From JAJECS01 sp965198185 (lineage in GTDB: Bacteria > Chloroflexota > UBA11872), in contig CBDAOU010000002.1 in the NCBI GenBank assembly GCA_965198185.1, positions 186,001 to 250,000 on the forward strand: a stretch of 64,000 nt of DNA. Reading direction: 5' to 3'. The position numbers and the translations under genes were made by a program. Position 1 is the stretch's first letter; each line of letters starts with the position of its first letter. A model generated the notes under the pieces. The model did no database searches. It saw nothing but the letters and a program-made list of their open reading frames with translations, and was not told the origin of the DNA. Positions 51,824-60,385 of this stretch are shown one piece after another.

Positions 51824-54823
51824 CGGCTGGGAGATCGACGCCTTCGGTCCGATCAGCGGCTGGACCCAGCACGGCCTGGCCGATCAAGGCGTGGTGGTGA
51901 TCGCCGGTGACAACGAGACGGGCAAGTCGGCGCTGTTCGAGTTCCTGACGACCGCGCTGTTCGGCTTCGTACCCGCCACGGCAGTGAACCATCCCTACCG
52001 CCCATGGGACGGGCGCTTTCCGGGAGGCGCGCTGCTCGCGAAGCCTCGAGCGACGGGCGCAGCGTGCGCATCGCTCGTCGCCTCACGTCGCGACCCCTGG
52101 GGACCATAGAGATAGACAGCCAGCCGCATGATCTGGCGAACCGTCCCGTCGCATGGGTCGGCGGGCTGGCGCGCGCGGTATTCACGAACCTGCACGCGGT
52201 GACCCAGAACGAGGCGCTGGGCCTGGAACCCGCGCACCTGGCAGAGCGTCGAGGACCGCATGCTCGGCGGGGCGTCGTTCGACTTTCTGCTGCCGGCTCG
52301 CGAGGTCGTGACGCAGCTCGATCAGGATCGCCAGGTGCTGTGGCGGGCCACTCGGCGGGGCCGTCCCAGGGCTACCGAGATTCGCGAGCGCTGAGCGCGT
52401 TGCGTGAGGAGCTGCGGCCGGCTGCCGGCCGGCGCGAGCAGATCGAAGCCGCGCGGACCCGATTGGATGTGCTTGCGGATCGTCTGAAGGAAATCGAGCG
52501 CGGACCGCAGGGGTTGCAGGCCATCGAGGTCATGCTGGAGCGGGACGCCACGCTGGCGCCCGTCGTGCGCCGCGCGCGACGGGCGGAAGACCTCGACGCA
52601 GAGGCCAAATCGCTTGTGCCGAGCGATGACCTTGAGGTCGATCCGCGTGCTGAACGCGAAAAACGGTGGGAGAGCATCGCGGCGTGCGACCGACGAGTCG
52701 GCGAAGTCGATGAGGAAATCCAGCAGCTAGCCGAGGTGCTCGAGATTCCACCGGCTCACCAGTCGGCGCTGACCCATCGTGACCTGATCCTGGCGTTGCA
52801 AGCGGAAGTTCCGCTGCACGTCGAGGACGACAGGCGGATCGAGCAGATGTCCAGCGCGCTGCAGCAGGAGAGCGGAGGCTTCGCGCAAATCGGCGAACGG
52901 GTTCTGGATGGAGAACTCAACGCCGATGCCGCGGCGACGCTGCGGTCACTGCGCATCGCCGAATCGCGGGGTCGCTTCGAGGCCTGGAGCGTGGCCGTGG
53001 CCGACGTTGACTATCGAGCCGTGGAACGGCGGCACGCGGCGGAAACGGCGGAGCGCACGCAGCGCGAGCGCGAGGCGCTGGGGGAGGTGCCGGACCCAGC
53101 GCAGGCCCATGGGCGCGTGCAGACCCTGATTCAACTCGACCGGGCCGAAGCACTATCGGGCGTCAGCAGTGGCGCACCGTCACGCGCTTTGGCGAGCCTT
53201 GTGCCCCGGTGCTGGTGGCGCTTGCCGGGGTGGCCGCGATCGTTGTCGGCGTCTTCTTGGTAAGCACGATCCTTGCGATTCTGGCGAGGCGTCGGCGCGT
53301 CGGTGGCCGCCGGCCGCGGCGGTGGCTCGCACGACCGTGACGGCGCGGCGCCGCGCCGTCGGATGGGTTCGGCTGCCGTAGCGGCGCTGCGCGAGCGTGC
53401 GGGATTAGCTCCGGACACGAGCGCCGCCGACGCGCTCGACGAGGCCATGCGCCGGCGCGACACGGCCCGGCGCGCGGCCGACATTGAGCAGCGGCTGGCG
53501 GCGGCAAAGGTGCTCGTCGAGGACGCCGCGCACCGGGAAGGTGAGGCCAAGCTGGCTGCCGGCGCGGCGCGCGATGCTTGGCTCGAGCTGCTTCCCGGCG
53601 TTTCGATTGCGCCCGTGCACCTGGCGCGCGCCCGCGAGACGCTGCTGCGCGATGTCGAGCAACTGCACGACCTGCTGTCGCGTACGCATGCGCTGCAGGA
53701 GGACCGCGGACTCGTGCGGCAGCGCATTGACCAGCGCCTCGGCAGCCTGCGCAGCTTGCGTGACGCGCTGGGGCTCGACTCGGCTCCCGATGCGGTGCAA
53801 GCGGTGGCGAGAGAACTGGGCCGGAAGCTGGACGCCGCGGAGAAGGCCGAGAGCGATTCCGAGGCCGCGGCGGCGTGCGATTGCCAAGCTGCGTGAAGAG
53901 CGGCAGCAGGAGGGTGACGCACGGGACGCCGCCGACACCGAGCTTGGGCAGCTGGAGGCGCGGCTGGCGCCGCTTGACGCCGAGGGTGCCGACCCGGACG
54001 TGGGTCTCGAACGTCTGGAGCGGGCGCGCGCCGCACGGGATGAGGCCAAACGCGCGCGAGCCGACCTTGACCGCGAGACGCCCAATTGGCGCGAACGCGT
54101 GGCCGATGCCGACCGGCAGGAGGCGCAGGGCAAGGACATCGAGCTTTCCGACGACCGCCGCGTCGAGCTGCGGCGCCGTGGCGCGGATTGCAGGAGGAAG
54201 CGAACGGCCTTCGCGATGAGCGAGGCGGCTTGGTACGCGACGTGTCCGAGATGGAAGCGCTGCCGGGTCCCGCGCACGTGCAGGGCGCGATCGAGGAGGC
54301 GCAGGCGGAGTTGGCGGACGTCCACCGGGCGCACGACCGGCTGGCGCTGCTGGCGGCGCGATCTCCGCCGCCGAGCGAGCCTATCGCGACGAGCACCAAT
54401 CGCCGCTGCTGGAGTCGGCGAGCGCCTACCTCGCCGGCATCACCGATGGGCGCTACGACCGGTTGATTGCCGATGACTCCACGGGCGACGGGCGTGCGCC
54501 TGCACGTGCGGCGCCGCGGCGAGGACTTTCCCGTCGTTGTGGGCCACCCGCTCAGCCGCGGCACGTTGCAGCAGATCTACCTGGCGCTGCGCCTGGCGAT
54601 GGTGGACCAGGTGGAGGGCGAGGATGCCGAGCGGTTACCGCTGTTCTTGGACGAGATGTTCGTGAACTGGGACCCATCGCGCACCGGCCGCGGCATGGCC
54701 GTGCTGCGCGAGATCGGCCGATCACGGCAGGTGTTTCTCTTCACCGCCGATCCGGCGTGGGCGGAGCGAACCAGCGCCCAGGCCGACGCGGTCGTGGTCG
54801 CCACACCCGGACTCACGGGATGA
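51813..54823 (+). pseudogene. YhaN/SbcC-like AAA ATPase, about nine frameshifts
   Basis: A roughly 1000-residue ATPase read across many frames. Walker A is in VVVIAGDNETGKSALFEFLT near the N-terminus. Long Arg/Glu/Ala-rich coiled-coil blocks follow (52390-53150, 53380-54350). A hydrophobic span VLVALAGVAAIVVGVFLV at about 53209 recalls the central membrane segment of YhaN. Walker B is LPLFLDEMFVNWDPSRTGRG at about 54640. Apparent frame changes lie near 52035, 52230, 52392, 53165, 53285, 53880, 54185, 54358 and 54490. Few in-frame stops occur away from these joins. With the upstream YhaO-like gene it forms an SbcDC-like pair acting on DNA ends. Confidence 0.75.
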
Positions 54824-55015
54824 CGTCGTCTGGTTCGCTGTGGCCGCGTTGGCAAGGGATTGTGTTGATGCTATCGCCAATCGCGTAATCGCGGGTTTCG
54901 GCCGTGAAGGGCGCCGGCGGTAGATTTGGCGAAGTGGCTTTGACGGTGCATAGCTTGCTCGGCTGGGTGGCGCGGAGATGTCAGCGGGGGGTCACGCAGC
55001 CCCAGGGGTCGCGCC

Positions 55016-55402
55016 TCACCAAAGGCGGCGAATGCCGTAGCGGTCGAAGGTGGATTCGTTGGAGATGAGCACGAGGTCGCGTGAGATCGCCTGGGCGATG
55101 AGCATGCGGTCGAAAGGATCGTTGAGCGGTCCCGGCAGGGCCCCGGCGCGGGCGGCTTCTTCGACGGTTATGGGCAACTCTTCGAAGTCCTGGTCGGCGA
55201 TGGCGCCGGGAATGTCGGGAGCCATAGCCACGGCTTCATCCAGTCTGCCCCGGTGGTATTTGGTGGTGATCTCCCAAGCGGAGGCCGCGCTGACGAATAC
55301 GACGTTCGCATCGTCGTCGATGTCGCGACGGGCCCGCCGCGGCAATCGTTCGCTCCCGTTCACCCACCAGATGAAGGCATGGGTGTCAAGCAGCAACCGC
55401 AA
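55016..55402 (-). CDS. vapC: PIN-domain toxin (VapC-like)
   Basis: A 128-residue PIN toxin of the type paired with Phd antitoxins. LLLDTHAFIWWVNGSERL holds the first Asp, VSAASAWEITTKYHRGRLD the Glu, NDPFDRMLIAQAISRDLVLI the third Asp and SNESTFDRYGIRRLW the C-terminal motif. It starts directly after the antitoxin stop (55403), so the two are coupled. The site is complete and the toxin appears functional. Confidence 0.9.
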   Translation of the reverse strand: MRLLLDTHAFIWWVNGSERLPRRARRDIDDDANVVFVSAASAWEITTKYHRGRLDEAVAMAPDIPGAIADQDFEELPITVEEAARAGALPGPLNDPFDRMLIAQAISRDLVLISNESTFDRYGIRRLW

Positions 55403-55648
55403 CTACGGGCCGCCTTCCCATAAGGCCAACTCCTCAGGCGGCAGCGGCTGCAAGATGAGGTCGCTTAACTCCTCCCATTCCTTCTTTCCCTTCATGGCGC
55501 CGAACTGCCGCTTGCCGCGCTTCTTGCAGCGCACAAGCCGGGCCACGGGCTTCCCGTTGCGGGCGATGGTCACCTCTTCGCCCGCCTCGACCTGCGCCAG
55601 CAGGCGCGACAGGTGAGTCTTCGCTTCGTGGACGTTCACCGTTGCCAT
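55403..55648 (-). CDS. Phd/YefM-type antitoxin
   Basis: An 81-residue antitoxin. MATVNVHEAKTHLSRLLAQV and EAGEEVTIARNGKPVARLV form the Phd/YefM DNA-binding domain; the C-terminal tail (DLILQPLPPEELALWEGGP) should bind the toxin. Its first 40 residues are nearly identical to the second antitoxin at 55815-56048. The 100 bp upstream are also shared, showing duplication. Confidence 0.9.
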   Translation of the reverse strand: MATVNVHEAKTHLSRLLAQVEAGEEVTIARNGKPVARLVRCKKRGKRQFGAMKGKKEWEELSDLILQPLPPEELALWEGGP

Positions 55649-55730
55649 GGCCGACTCCTCGGGCGCCTCACCCGTGTGCTTGGCTAAGAATATGACTAAT
55701 GCGGCAGCTCTTCAAGGAGCCGGGCTCGTG
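55580..55730 (-). repeat. Duplicated toxin-antitoxin promoter/N-terminus, copy 1
   Basis: About 150 bp (GCCTCGACCTGCGCCAGCAG through GTGCTTGGCTAAG to GCTCTTCAAG) are nearly identical to 55978-56125, about 398 bp away in direct orientation. The repeat covers the antitoxin N-terminus and its upstream region. Confidence 0.85.
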
Positions 55731-55810
55731 GCGCGGCTGGGCAGCCCGCGGCAACCGCGAGCTAGCCTCGGCCCCCCAAAAAAACGCGTGGGTGTCGAGC
55801 AGCAGCCGCA
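55674..55810 (-). pseudogene. Truncated PIN toxin remnant
   Basis: Directly after the second antitoxin the frame starts at GTG and reads VRLLLDTHAFFWGAEASSRL. It matches the first 17 or so residues of the intact toxin (MRLLLDTHAFIWWVNGSERL). It then departs into the upstream region of the first antitoxin and ends after about 45 codons. The catalytic Glu and distal Asp are absent. Recombination between the two direct repeats, deleting the rest of this toxin, explains the arrangement. Confidence 0.7.
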
Positions 55811-55814
55811 CGGT

Positions 55815-56048
55815 TCAGCCGCCTTCCCACAGACGCAATTCCTCCTCGGGAAGCGGGTCGAAAAAGCCGTCGGGAACGACGACCTGTCCCTTAAATACGT
55901 CGGGTTGGGGGCGGCCGGTCTCGCGCGCCGGTACCATCCGGGCCACGGGCGTGCCGTTGCGGGCGATGATGACTTCCTCGCCGGCCTCGACCTGCGCCAG
56001 CAGGCGCGACAGGTGGGTCTTCGCTTCGTGGACGTTCACCGTTGCCAT
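55815..56048 (-). CDS. Second Phd/YefM-type antitoxin, without an intact toxin
   Basis: A 77-residue antitoxin starting at ATG 56048 with the same N-terminal DNA-binding region as its neighbour (MATVNVHEAKTHLSRLLAQV). The C-terminal half differs (PARETGRPQPDVFKGQVVVP then DGFFDPLPEEELRLWEGG). Its toxin gene is truncated. It may now act as an orphan antitoxin able to bind the neighbour's promoter or toxin. Confidence 0.85.
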   Translation of the reverse strand: MATVNVHEAKTHLSRLLAQVEAGEEVIIARNGTPVARMVPARETGRPQPDVFKGQVVVPDGFFDPLPEEELRLWEGG

Positions 56049-56125
56049 TGCCGACTCCTCGGGCGCCTCGGACGTGTGCTTGGCTAAGGATATGACTAAC
56101 ACAGGTGCTCTTCAAGAAGCGGGGC
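55978..56125 (-). repeat. Duplicated toxin-antitoxin promoter/N-terminus, copy 2
   Basis: This is the direct-repeat partner of 55580-55730, differing by only a few substitutions within the antitoxin N-terminus and upstream of its ATG. Confidence 0.85.
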
Positions 56126-56129
56126 GGTT

Positions 56130-56368
56130 GTGGCGCGTCCGAGCATCACTGAAGCGGGCACGGTGCAGTTTCCGATGGTGCGGCACGCGGCGGAGGTCGG
56201 GTGGACGCCGCTGTCGTCTAGAAGCATGCAGGCGATGAGGAGCTGCGAGCGCCTTCAGTTGCCAGATCAGCAGCGGGCGCTTCGACCGGCTGACGCGGCT
56301 GGGATACGTTCAGTGCAAGAGTGGACGCGGCGCCGCCGCCCGCTTCGTCGCGGCCGACCGGCGACGCC
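56130..56368 (+). pseudogene. Fragments of a type I R-subunit-like N-terminus and a winged-helix C-terminus
   Basis: From GTG 56130 the frame reads VARPSITEAGTVQFPMVRHA, then AEVGWTPLSS. This recalls the N-terminus of some type I restriction R subunits (SITEAGTVQFPMVxHAAExGW). After about 30 codons it breaks. In another frame, about 56258-56370 reads SCQISSGRFDRLTRLGYVQC, then KSGRGAAARFVAADR, which resembles a winged-helix tail. Neither is complete. The stretch looks like debris of a larger defence or regulatory locus; similarity was judged by eye only. Confidence 0.4.
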
Positions 56369-57172
56369 TTACGCCTGATCTCCCGGCGGGAGGAGATGCC
56401 GCGCCAGCGGCTTGACCGCATCGGGCAGGGCGCCGTAGGTGGCGGGCGAGAGGTCGTCAACCGCGAAGAGGCGGCTGCTGGCGTCGTACTCCGGCGAGCC
56501 CGGACGGATGAAATTCAAATTGAGCCACCAGGCTGCAAAACGGACCACCACCGCGACGCGCGTGTCGCGGCTCGTGTTGGCGCCGCTGGCGTGCCACAAG
56601 CGGCTGTCGCACACGGCAACCGTCCCGGCCTTTCCGATGAGTCGCATCTCGCCCGCGAGAGCCTCCATGGGGTCTCCGTGCTCGGTTCCGTCGCGCGGGT
56701 GATCCGGCACCCGGTGGCTTCCCGGCATGACGTGGGTGGCGCCGTTGTCGGCGCGGAAGTCGCTCAGCATCCAAAACGTGGTCAAGTGCATCGGCACGTC
56801 TGGATACGGCGCTGGAATGTGCGGCGAAAGACCCTGGTCGTAGGGCCAATCCGCATGCCACCGCGACCGTTCAGCGCCGGGAGGCGTCACAAGTCCGGTG
56901 AAGAACGACATCCGATTGCGAGGTCCGAGCGCCGCGTCAACAACGCCGCGGAAGCGCTCCTCGACGAGGTAGGACGCCAGCGTCTGGTTGAACCGCAGCA
57001 GATTGGTGACCTTGCCCCCTCTGGCTGCCGTGGGATCCGTGGGGGGCGGACTGTCGCTATGGCGCATGACGTCGGACCGGACGCTGTCACGGATGCGGCC
57101 AACGTCCGCCGTCGGGATCACGTTGTCGATGTAGCAATAGCCGCGTTCGTGCAACTCGTCCATGGCAGGCAC
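56369..57172 (-). CDS. Phytanoyl-CoA dioxygenase (PhyH) family protein
   Basis: A 267-residue Fe(II)/2-oxoglutarate oxygenase. Iron ligands lie in SRWHADWPYDQG (HxD) and CDSRLWHASGANTSRDTR (distal His, and Arg for 2-oxoglutarate). It begins MDELHERGYCYIDNVIP (ATG at 57172 or 57163). NGATHVMPGSHRVPDHPRDG is the conserved loop between the ligands. It lies downstream of an SDR and sugar transporter genes on the same strand. The substrate is unknown. Confidence 0.86.
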   Translation of the reverse strand: MPAMDELHERGYCYIDNVIPTADVGRIRDSVRSDVMRHSDSPPPTDPTAARGGKVTNLLRFNQTLASYLVEERFRGVVDAALGPRNRMSFFTGLVTPPGAERSRWHADWPYDQGLSPHIPAPYPDVPMHLTTFWMLSDFRADNGATHVMPGSHRVPDHPRDGTEHGDPMEALAGEMRLIGKAGTVAVCDSRLWHASGANTSRDTRVAVVVRFAAWWLNLNFIRPGSPEYDASSRLFAVDDLSPATYGALPDAVKPLARHLLPPGDQA

Positions 57173-57512
57173 CTCTTCGATTCTCGATGGCGGCGGATTC
57201 TTCGACGGTTCGTGGTCGGATTTTCCCAGAGTGTGGTATCTCGATCAATCGCGCCAACGGGGCGACGCGGCGCGGAGCTATAGCCGCATTGGGCCCGTGG
57301 ATGAATAGTACGCGGGCGCCTGTCTGCCGGTCAGCGGGGCGCCCGTGGCACGTTCGGATGATTCTCGCCGGCGGCCCGCTCTCGTTCGCTCGCTCGCCGT
57401 GCAGATGCGCCGTGCCGCTTTCCTGCCCGGTCGTCGAATCGTCGCGGGTGTGACGACGGTCGGGGCCGCCGACGCGGGTCGGACCGGCTGACTGACGGGC
57501 CTGCTTCCCGGC
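57173..57512. other. Intergenic region with a hairpin
   Basis: No gene is supported. CGGGCGCC (57313-57320) and GGCGCCCG (57338-57345) form an 8-bp stem with a 17-nt loop and no T run on either strand. It lies between the SDR gene and the downstream PhyH gene. Confidence 0.45.
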
Positions 57513-58253
57513 TCACCGGCCGCTTTGGGCCGAGCCCCAGTCGATTTCCTGCTGCGCGATCATCGGAATCTCGGTGAGAAAGCGATAGCAGCGTCCCGTT
57601 GGTCCGTCGTCGTCAAGCGAGGCGAGCCACAGCGCCGTAGGCACGGACGCTGAGGCCGGGGTGTCGGCGGTGGGGTTCATGGCGGTGCGCACCGAACCCG
57701 GGCTCATGGCGTTCGCCAACACGTTGTGTTCCCGACCCTCCTTCGCGATCACGGCGGTCAGCGCGTTGACGGCGGCCTTTGATGACGCGTAGGCCCCGCC
57801 GGTGGGACCGCAGATGAGCGCGGCGCCCGACGAGACGTTCACGATGCGTCCGTAGCGGCGTTCGACCATGTGCGGCATGACCGCATGACAGCAGGCATAG
57901 AGCCCGAACACGTTCACCGCAAACACCTGGGCGAAGGGCGCCGTTGGGACATCGGCCACGCGGCCGACCGCCGAGTTCACGCCGGCGTTGTTGCACAGCA
58001 CGTCGATGCGCCCAAGCCGGTCCACCACTCGTTGCACGACCTCGGCGATCGCCGCGGCGTCCGTGACATCCATGCGATACACGGAACAACTCCCGCCGTC
58101 CGCGCGGATCTTGCCGGCGACTTGCTCCAGTTGCTCGGTATCCCGCGCCGTCGCGACGACGTGCGCGCCGGCTGTGGCATAGCCAAGGGCAATCTCACGC
58201 CCGATGCCGCGGCTTGCGCCTGTGACGAGCGCGACTCGGTTTGCAAGCTCCAC
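57513..58253 (-). CDS. Short-chain dehydrogenase/reductase
   Basis: A 246-residue classical SDR. The cofactor motif TGASRGIGREIALGYA (TGxxxGIG), CNNAGVNSAVG (NNAG), the catalytic Ser in VNVSSGAALICGPTGG and YASSKAAVNALTAV (YxxxK) are all present. It oxidises or reduces a sugar or other alcohol. It lies downstream of the ABC importer on the same strand, which suggests a role in catabolism of the imported sugar. Confidence 0.9.
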   Translation of the reverse strand: MELANRVALVTGASRGIGREIALGYATAGAHVVATARDTEQLEQVAGKIRADGGSCSVYRMDVTDAAAIAEVVQRVVDRLGRIDVLCNNAGVNSAVGRVADVPTAPFAQVFAVNVFGLYACCHAVMPHMVERRYGRIVNVSSGAALICGPTGGAYASSKAAVNALTAVIAKEGREHNVLANAMSPGSVRTAMNPTADTPASASVPTALWLASLDDDGPTGRCYRFLTEIPMIAQQEIDWGSAQSGR

Positions 58254-58395
58254 GGTCAGGATCCTTGGCGACGCTTGAGCAGCAGCTTAGCCGACCTCGC
58301 GCGCGCCGCCGCGCCCTGGCCTTGTGGCGCGGCCTGACCCATATCGAGGTTCAACCCCACGTTCACGCGTCCTGCGCGCCTTGCGTCGCTCACCA

Positions 58396-59298
58396 CTATC
58401 CCTTCAAGGCCCCGATCGTGACCCCGCGGAGGAAGTAGCGTTGGGCGGCAAAGAACACGGCGAACATGGGCACGGCCGCAACGGCCGCCCCCGCCATGAG
58501 CAGGCCGTAGTCCTTGGAGAGATTGTGCGTGCTCGCGAACAATTCCAGTCCATACGGCAGCGTGCGGAGCTCAGTCGTGCTGATGATAACCACGGGCCAT
58601 AGGAACGCGTTCCACGATCCAATGAACATAAAGATGCCCAGCACCGCCAGCACCGGCTTCGACATCGGCAGCACGATCTGCCAGAACACGCGGATTTCAC
58701 CCGCTCCATCAACGCGTGCGGCGTCCAGGATCTCGGATGGCAACGTCTGCATTCCCTGCTTGATGAGGAAGATCGCGAATGGACTCCCCAGCCATGGGAG
58801 GATAAGGCCGAAATATGTATCATCGAAATCCCATCGCACCATCAATTCGAACAGCGGAATCAGTTTAACCTCGAATGGAATAGTGATGGTTGCAATCGTA
58901 AGCCAGAACAACACTCGCCGACCGGGGAAATCCCGTTTGGCGAACGCGTAGCCAGCCGTTGCCGAGGATAGGACGACCAATACTGTAATCGCAGTCGATG
59001 TGATCGATGAATTGAGCAACCAGCGAAACATGCGACCGTCATTGATGAGCAGCTCAAAATTCCGTAGCGTGCCTGGATTTGGCCAGAAATCTGGCGGAAT
59101 GGCCTCCACGCCGATCTGCGTCTTGAAGGCCGTCACCAGCATCCAGTAAATGGGCAACAGCATGATCAATGCCCAGATGGTCAGGATGCCGTAGGTCAGG
59201 AGGTTGGCGGCGAGTGGGCCTGACCAGCGTAGGCTTTGCACCGCAGCGACAACGTCGCTCAACCGACCCCGAGGTGCGCGGGCTGTGTTTGTCGCCAC
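58396..59298 (-). CDS. Carbohydrate ABC transporter permease (MalG type)
   Basis: A 300-residue inner-membrane permease of the CUT1 sugar importer family with about six spans (ILTIWALIMLLPIYWMLVTA near the N-terminus). The EAA loop is DAARVDGAGEIRVFWQIVLP, which contacts the ATPase. It starts 1 bp after the stop of the partner permease, on the same strand. No ATP-binding subunit is in the window, so a shared MsmX-like ATPase encoded elsewhere is likely. Confidence 0.92.
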   Translation of the reverse strand: MATNTARAPRGRLSDVVAAVQSLRWSGPLAANLLTYGILTIWALIMLLPIYWMLVTAFKTQIGVEAIPPDFWPNPGTLRNFELLINDGRMFRWLLNSSITSTAITVLVVLSSATAGYAFAKRDFPGRRVLFWLTIATITIPFEVKLIPLFELMVRWDFDDTYFGLILPWLGSPFAIFLIKQGMQTLPSEILDAARVDGAGEIRVFWQIVLPMSKPVLAVLGIFMFIGSWNAFLWPVVIISTTELRTLPYGLELFASTHNLSKDYGLLMAGAAVAAVPMFAVFFAAQRYFLRGVTIGALKG

Positions 59299-59299
59299 C

Positions 59300-60214
59300 T
59301 TAGTACTCGAAATCGCTGCGCAGCGCGCGATACTGAATAGCTGCGATGATGACGAGGATCACCAAGAGCACGACCGCCATGGCGCTCGATGAGCCGAACT
59401 GGAGGAATTCAAAGGCCCGGCTATAGATGTAATACGAAATTGTCGAGGTAGCGTGTGCTGGACCACCGCGAGTCATCAGCAGGACTGGGCCGAATACCTG
59501 AAATGAACTAATGGTGAGAATGATGGTGAGATATACAATGGTGGGCTTAACCAATGGAATGGTGACGTGCCGGAACTCGTGCCAGACATTGGCGCCATCA
59601 ATACGTGCGCTTTCGTAAAGCTCCTTTGGAATACCGCCCATCGCGGCTGTGGCCAGGATGATGCCCGCGCCGGCGCCGGTAGCTATCTCCATGATGACGA
59701 GCGACCAGAGCGCGATGTGTGGGTTGGCCAACCAGATCACCGGCTCCATTCCGACCAATGAGAGCAGGTAGTTGAGCAGACCGATGCCGGGCTCATAGAG
59801 CCACTTCCAAACCAAGGCAATGACGGCGACAGACGCGACGGATGGGAGATAGAAGGCGCTTTTGAAAAACGTCTGGAAGATTCTGCGGCGCAGCCGGACG
59901 ATGAGCTGGGCCAGCACAAGAATCATGAAGAGGAGCGGCGGCACCGTGCCGAGCGTATAGAACGCGGAGTTGATGAGCGATCGGTAGAAGACCTTGTCGT
60001 TGAAGGCGTTCTCGAAGTTCTCAAGGCCGACCCAGTCGACGGTCGCGGTGCGAAAGTCGATTTCACCGAACCCGAGCATCACCGAGCGGGCGATCGGGTA
60101 CACCCAAAAGATGAAGAGGGCGATGACGGCAGGTCCAATGAATAGGTAGGACCAGAGGATGTGTCGTGTTGATGACCGCGCGAAGTATCGGCGCGACGCG
60201 GCAACAGGGCTCAC
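59300..60214 (-). CDS. Carbohydrate ABC transporter permease (MalF type)
   Basis: A 304-residue CUT1 permease. The first span is LFIGPAVIALFIFWVYPIAR and the EAA loop is ESARIDGANVWHEFRHVTIP, followed by LVKPTIVYLTIILTISSFQV FG. With its neighbour and the lipoprotein upstream it forms a binding-protein-dependent sugar importer. Confidence 0.92.
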   Translation of the reverse strand: MSPVAASRRYFARSSTRHILWSYLFIGPAVIALFIFWVYPIARSVMLGFGEIDFRTATVDWVGLENFENAFNDKVFYRSLINSAFYTLGTVPPLLFMILVLAQLIVRLRRRIFQTFFKSAFYLPSVASVAVIALVWKWLYEPGIGLLNYLLSLVGMEPVIWLANPHIALWSLVIMEIATGAGAGIILATAAMGGIPKELYESARIDGANVWHEFRHVTIPLVKPTIVYLTIILTISSFQVFGPVLLMTRGGPAHATSTISYYIYSRAFEFLQFGSSSAMAVVLLVILVIIAAIQYRALRSDFEY

Positions 60215-60334
60215 GGCAGTTCTAGGTCCCCGGATTCACGCGGCATCGCCTTCGGCCGCATAGTGTAGGCAACGTTCGCAGGATCCACATTGGCCGGGGA
60301 GGTCGGGTGAGGAGACTTGGCAGGCCGCAAGCCA

Positions 60335-60371
60335 GAGACGGCGATGCGCGGCATACACGCGCCGCCGTCTC
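60335..60371 (-). promoter_or_regulatory. Intercistronic hairpin between binding protein and permeases
   Basis: GAGACGGCG (60335-60343) and CGCCGTCTC (60363-60371) form a perfect 9-bp stem, in the 171-bp gap after the binding protein gene and before the first permease. Such stems commonly protect the 3' end of the binding-protein mRNA or attenuate transcription, giving more binding protein than permease. No T run follows on the minus strand. Confidence 0.6.
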
Positions 60372-60385
60372 CCGATTGGCCGATG

